Source of the DNA: Smittium culicis
Lineage: Eukaryota > Kickxellomycota > Harpellomycetes > Harpellales > Legeriomycetaceae
Length of the DNA: 12,596 bases
Reading direction: 5' to 3'
Assembly (NCBI GenBank): GCA_001970855.1
Contig: LSSN01004319.1
Coordinates: 1-12,596, forward strand
The position numbers and the translations under genes were made by a program. Below, piece by piece: positions 9,640-12,596 of this stretch (positions are counted from its first letter, which is position 1; every line of letters starts with the position of its first letter). A model generated the notes under the pieces. The model had not been told where the DNA came from. It was given only the letters and a program-made list of their open reading frames with translations, and searched no databases.

Positions 9640-10500
9640 TTCTTGCATTGAAAGCCATCGAATAGATTCAACCGAGAAAAATTAGATCCCAAAGCAAACT
9701 TTTCGTAATCCCTAAGAATACTGGAGAACTAAGCTCTATAAAAGATTTCCAGAAGCTTAACCTCAATGTGAGGAACAAAATCTCAATATTTATACTTTGA
9801 TCTCAATTTTCCTCACGATTTTTTTGAATAAAAAACCATGCGTCCTTGGATCTTCAGGCTAATTGATGAATATTCTGCTATATAAGTTGTTCAGAAGTTA
9901 TCTTTGCTTCCATTGAAAAAATCTCTGTTTTCAGTTCTGCGTTTTACATTTTGCGCAATCATTGAGCTCGTTGATATTAAAAAATATTCTCTGACCTCTC
10001 AGTTTTAGGGATGTCCAAATCAAGGCTAATCAGGATATCTTAATTTCTCGAAGACTTGCTAATCTATTCAAAGATTTTAGAAGCTAGCAGAACCAGTATG
10101 GAATATTTATATTCCAAGCTCTTGGATCTTAGATTCAAATTCAAATCCGATAAGTGTTCAATCATGCTATACTAGCCAATCACCCATATCAGAATGGTCT
10201 ACTATTAAAGGGATATTTGGTAAAATCTTCGAAGAAAAAGATCACTGATCTACGATGATAACCTAGCAAACTGTTGATTTCTGGAAAGACGAAATTTAGA
10301 TACCTGGTGAAATTAATTGGGAAGGAAAAATATATTTCTTTAGTTCTAACTCCACTTAAAATAATGCTCTGGCAACACTTGGAGCTCATATTCAGAGCTC
10401 TATTAGTAATTAACTAATTGAAGCCGACATTAAACCTGATGAATCTGGCTATTCTAGAACCTAAACTTCTGGAAGAACCAGCTGTCGTCAAAGTACTGGC
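9640..10500 (+). pseudogene. Reverse transcriptase relic (DIRS type), copy 1
   Basis: This region encoded the RNA-dependent DNA polymerase that copies the element. Several motifs fall in one frame over about 500 bases. KLFVIPKNTGELSSIKDF then QKLNLNV (9696-9770) matches the DIRS pattern LFVIPKKTGG.RP.LDLR.LN. SLDL at 9843-9854 keeps the first catalytic Asp (9849-9851). FLEDLLIYSK at 10044-10073 stands where active enzymes have Y/F-L-D-D, so the first of the two Asp is now Glu. SKLLDLRFKFKSDKCS follows (10113-10160). After a frameshift, SGKTKFRYLVKLIGK (10280-10324) and LTPLKIMLWQHLEL (10346-10387) match the conserved region between RT and RNase H. In-frame stops include 9663, 9798 and 10041. 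Assignment to DIRS rather than Ty3 rests on these phrases and on the downstream order. Confidence 0.85.
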
Positions 10501-11000
10501 ACTTATTTTTTTCGCTAGATTCCAGAGCATGAGGTATTGACGGATTCCAGAAATTCTGCATGTGGTATATATTGTGGGTCTAAATCCTATACCAGCCTAT
10601 GGAGTCTTCAAGCAGAGAACATTTAAACCAATTCAAAGGATCTTATGACAGTTTGTTATGCACTGAAGCTCAATATTTGGTGAGTCTATATTTATTAGTA
10701 TTTTGACTAAATAACTAAAAACTCATATTTCAAGGATTATTGAATCAAAACCTCCTATAATCTGTTATAATACCAGAGGAAATTTGTTTTCACTCTCTTA
10801 AGACCGATTAATGCTCCCAGGTAACCTAAGAACCGTACGAATCGAAACCTTCAAACTCTCTGAACAAGCTGAAAACCCAAGCCGAATGAAATTTATCCCT
10901 AGAGTGATTCTCATTCGTGAGCTTACAGTATGTTTCCTTAGATTCAGAACAAAAAATTGAAAAATATTAGCCCTAGTTACAGGAAACCAAGGATCTGAGA
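10501..11000 (+). pseudogene. RNase H relic of DIRS pol, copy 1
   Basis: RNase H removes the RNA strand during reverse transcription. The relic starts with EHEVLTDSRNSACGIYCG (from about 10528), which keeps the first catalytic Asp (10543-10545) of the usual E-V-F-T-D-A-S pattern. YTSLWSLQ follows. The phrase DLMTVCYALKLN (10639-10674) corresponds to the K-E-L-x-T-V-x-Y-A-L-x-L helix. EEICFHSLKTD (10776-10808, another frame) matches the segment before the last catalytic motif. The usual NPADAPSR is reduced to AENPSRMKF in one frame, while LKTQAE and NLSLE follow in another. Two codons expected to be Trp are TGA (10887-10889 and 10905-10907), and TAG occurs at 10968. At least three frame changes are needed to read through. 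Confidence 0.8.
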
Positions 11001-11279
11001 AAAAATCTCTGAGCTACTGATAACCCAAGTTTAGCAAGCCATTAGAATGCCCTAGCTGGAATCTGATATCTCAAGCAATCAAGAACTTACAATGGAAAAA
11101 ACTGAGAAAAATCTAGTAATTGAATTTTGAAAGTAAGCAATATGGTCCTCAAATCTGATGACTCAATCTATCTCTAATACTCTACTTTTTAATCGAAACT
11201 TTTATTACGGACCCAATAAACTGAAAATCGGTCTCTCGGAAACAATGACTGGCGATTGATGGCCTGGAAGTTATTAGGC
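11001..11279 (+). pseudogene. RNase H to recombinase linker relic
   Basis: Mostly unreadable, but it ends in SLGNNDWRLMAWKLLG (11232-11279), which is close to the short phrase ending in W.L.AWK.SG found between RNase H and the recombinase in fungal DIRS elements as I recall them. Both Trp codons of that phrase survive. Only about 240 bases separate it from the RNase H relic, so there is no room for a methyltransferase domain. Confidence 0.6.
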
Positions 11280-11290
11280 GATTCAATTGA

Positions 11291-11514
11291 TTGAAAATTT
11301 TCATAAATTATGCTATCCAATATTATAATTATATAAAAACAATTTCCAGAAATAGAAAAAGGAAAAATTATATCCAGAAGCGCTTTTTAGATCGGCGAAT
11401 CTCGGTCAAAATAACCACTCCTATTTCTTCGCCTCAAGAAATAAACTGTATTTCAGGATTCTATATGGTAGAAAAGTTAAAATTAAGTCCAAATAAAGCG
11501 TACTAATCCGATTT
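11291..11514 (+). pseudogene. Tyrosine recombinase N-terminal relic
   Basis: A 71-codon open frame (11291-11506) ends in the run ISSPQEINCISGFYMVEKLK then LSPNKAY, with SDLMRF after a TAA. This resembles the N-terminal, SAM-like core-binding domain of DIRS tyrosine recombinases, where a helix around QQ.L.FL...Y...KLS..T...YRSA.S is usual. The frame differs from that of the preceding linker. The catalytic C-terminal half (R...H-x-x-R...Y) was looked for in all three plus frames up to 11994 and not found. A full recombinase of about 330 residues would run past the second leader, so the gene is cut short. The family call is tentative. Confidence 0.45.
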
Positions 11515-11994
11515 GATGAGGTTTTCTTTGGCCGCCGCAGAGATTGCTAAAAACCTAATGATAGTTTAGTATATTAAGATATTTGATAAAGTTTCGATAA
11601 TATCTTTGGTTAAATCAACAATAAACGTAACCGCGACGCTAGAGATGTTTATTATTTTAATACCAACAACTGGAATCACTTTCAGGCAAAACACCTATAA
11701 TTTTTTGTTTGATGTAAGTTACAGGAATCCATCGAGACAGTAACATACACAGGATATTCGATTAACAAAGCTGTATTTATCAAGGAAAGCTATTTCTGTT
11801 TATATTAGCATTTTAGATGATATTGCGGACGCCTAAAGGAAATAATCTGCTTGATAAATTCAAAAATAGACTTAATAATTTGTACGCTAATTACGTATTC
11901 TTACTACAAAGAAAAGGTTGTGATGAACCATTTTCAGAAGTACCCATGAAAATAACGAAAAATATAGATAATATACTGATTTTCTTTATTATAT
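11515..11994. other. Unassigned 480 bp between the two copies
   Basis: It should hold the recombinase C-terminus and the 3' terminal repeat of copy 1, but I recognise neither. One frame is nearly open from 11515 to about 11830, with only a few stops. GC is somewhat higher at 11515-11560 (TTGGCCGCCGCAGAG). The plus ORF at 11817-12065 begins here and runs 70 bases into the second leader, so it is unlikely to be a gene. Possible explanations are an eroded 3' end, an unrelated insertion, or a 5' repeat of copy 2 that copy 1 lacks. Confidence 0.5.
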
Positions 11995-12272
11995 CTCATA
12001 GGGTGGACATATTAAGTGTTATCATCTTTTATTGGATAATACAACCGAACTTACAAACTAAATAAATTTTACGTAAAAGTGAAAATTACTAATAAGAGAA
12101 AAAAAATTTTTTTTTCTTTATCTATAATCACTGTAAGTACAGAATATAGAATCCTTATCATCTTTTCTTTCGAAAAGGTACTCTACCAGCTTTAAAGATT
12201 TTCAAAATTTAAATCTTAAAATATTCTCAATTCAAATTTATATTTCTTATTAAAAAAATTCACAATTTTAAC
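11995..12272 (+). promoter_or_regulatory. 5' leader of copy 2
   Basis: A 278-base AT-rich leader ahead of the gag ATG. It carries the two blocks shared with copy 1 (11995-12032 and 12153-12172). Between them lies a perfect A8/T8 palindrome (12098-12117) not conserved in copy 1. No clear TATA box or initiator can be singled out in sequence this AT-rich. The shared blocks are the best candidates for promoter or replication signals, because they remain alike although the coding part of copy 1 has decayed. Confidence 0.6.
12098..12117. repeat. A8/T8 palindrome in leader 2
   Basis: A perfect 20-base palindrome: A-G, eight A, eight T, C-T. It lies inside the leader of copy 2, between the two conserved blocks, and is missing from the aligned part of copy 1. 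It may form a cruciform; a function is not shown. Confidence 0.7.
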
Positions 12273-12596
12273 ATGAGCGAAGATACTAACGCGAAGATTC
12301 AGGCGTTATCAGACAAGTTTGACCGACTGTTGCTATTGATGCCAATTGAAGAGCCCGAGGATCGATTCATAGTTACGAGACCCCCAACAACGGACCTCAC
12401 CATCTATCCTGAACTCGTCAACGCTCTCCCTTCAATCGAAGAGGATTTTTTCCGCATCCCACTGACGGAAGACGAGCGTAAGGACGCGATCTACTCGTGT
12501 CCTAGGAGTAGTTCCATGAACTGCCAACCACCGCCACTGAACGACTCTGCTTCAGCAGCAGTGAAGAAGGCAGACGCTACCCTGCACGGGATACAA
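12273..12596 (+). CDS. Gag-like protein of DIRS element (N-terminal part)
   Basis: An open frame of 108 codons runs from ATG 12273 off the right edge with no stop. The ATG is the first in this frame after the AT-rich leader, and GC rises abruptly at it. The protein starts MSEDTNAKIQALSDKFDRLL, a short amphipathic and possibly coiled segment (residues 1-22). An acidic/proline stretch (about 23-40, with IEEPEDRF and TRPPTT) follows, then YPELVNALPSIEEDFFRIPL (about 45-64), and a Pro- and Ser-rich part with CPRSSSMN and PPPLN (about 75-91). From memory, the YPEL...ALPSIEEDFF...PPPLN pattern is typical of the first protein of Harpellales DIRS retrotransposons, presumed to be the nucleocapsid (gag) protein packaging element RNA in the cytoplasm. 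No zinc knuckle is visible in this part. Frames, codon use and GC (about 51%) all look intact. It pairs with the relic at 8494-9219. Confidence 0.75.
   Translation, partial: MSEDTNAKIQALSDKFDRLLLLMPIEEPEDRFIVTRPPTTDLTIYPELVNALPSIEEDFFRIPLTEDERKDAIYSCPRSSSMNCQPPPLNDSASAAVKKADATLHGIQ

Larger units (their letters stand above)
8215..11994 (+). mobile_element. Decayed DIRS-type retrotransposon, copy 1
   Basis: A 3.78-kb unit that carries the DIRS order on one strand: leader, gag-like relic, reverse transcriptase, RNase H, linker, then the start of a tyrosine recombinase. DIRS elements use a tyrosine recombinase instead of a DDE integrase and make no target duplication. Every coding part is broken by stops and frame changes, and one reverse-transcriptase catalytic Asp codon is changed, so the copy is dead. 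The left limit is where homology to the second copy starts; the right limit is where the second leader begins. Only about 240 bp separate the end of the RNase H relic from the linker, too little for the methyltransferase-like domain of DIRS1 from Dictyostelium. Terminal or split repeats, which would set the exact ends, were not found. Confidence 0.75.
11995..12596 (+). mobile_element. DIRS-type retrotransposon, copy 2 (5' part)
   Basis: The left end of a second element in the same orientation as copy 1. Its leader (11995-12272) and gag-like ORF (from 12273) match copy 1 at an offset of about 3,780-3,800 bp. The ORF is uninterrupted and about 51% GC, in sharp contrast with host DNA of about 20% and with copy 1, so this copy is much younger or under constraint. 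Its pol and recombinase would lie beyond the window. Whether it is complete cannot be judged. Confidence 0.75.

Noticed and set aside
10189..10389. 66-codon minus-strand ORF
   Set aside because: It is antisense to the readable segment SGKTKFRYLVKLIGK of the RT relic; the plus strand is the true sense.
9640..11000. Ty3-type (gypsy) LTR retrotransposon as an alternative identity
   Set aside because: The phrases around RT and RNase H fit DIRS better, there is no protease or DDE integrase, no LTR is visible, and recombinase-like sequence follows.

Overview
The window looks like nuclear DNA of an early-diverging fungus. The host background is extremely AT-rich: sampled lines between 1.2 and 8.2 kb run at about 17-25% GC. 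The only clear genes are two copies of a DIRS-type (tyrosine-recombinase) retrotransposon. From memory, the gag-like N-terminus at the right edge and the RT/RNase H wording most resemble elements of the insect-gut fungi Harpellales (Smittium and relatives, Kickxellomycotina). DIRS elements are also known in Mucoromycota. No search was run, so the taxonomic placing is an inference of moderate strength.

Layout. 1-780: A-rich + strand with one weak minus-strand ORF (446-784). 780-1110: a GC-richer, strongly G-over-C island holding a near-perfect 8-bp minisatellite (892-1003, 14 units). 1130-1980: T-rich, still G over C. From about 1981 the G/C skew flips to C over G. 1981-8214: low-complexity AT-rich DNA with no credible gene, only short GC-richer islets and A/T palindromes. 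8215-11994: a decayed DIRS-like element on the + strand. It has, in order, a 5' leader, a gag relic, an RT relic, an RNase H relic, a linker, and the start of a tyrosine recombinase, all riddled with stops and frameshifts. 11995-12596: the 5' end of a second, same-strand copy. Its leader is homologous to the first leader, and a gag-like ORF is open from ATG 12273 to the window edge (108 codons, about 51% GC).

The two copies align at a nearly constant offset of about 3,780-3,800 bp (leader block 8215/11995, second leader block 8355/12153, gag EDFF codons 8660/12441). The arrangement is therefore a head-to-tail pair, an old dead copy followed by a much better preserved one. I found no tRNA, rRNA, CRISPR array or cellular gene I could defend, and no convincing new biological system. 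The most useful leads are the tandem pair with its shared leader blocks, the unexplained 11515-11994 stretch between them, and the G-rich minisatellite sitting in a strand-skew transition.
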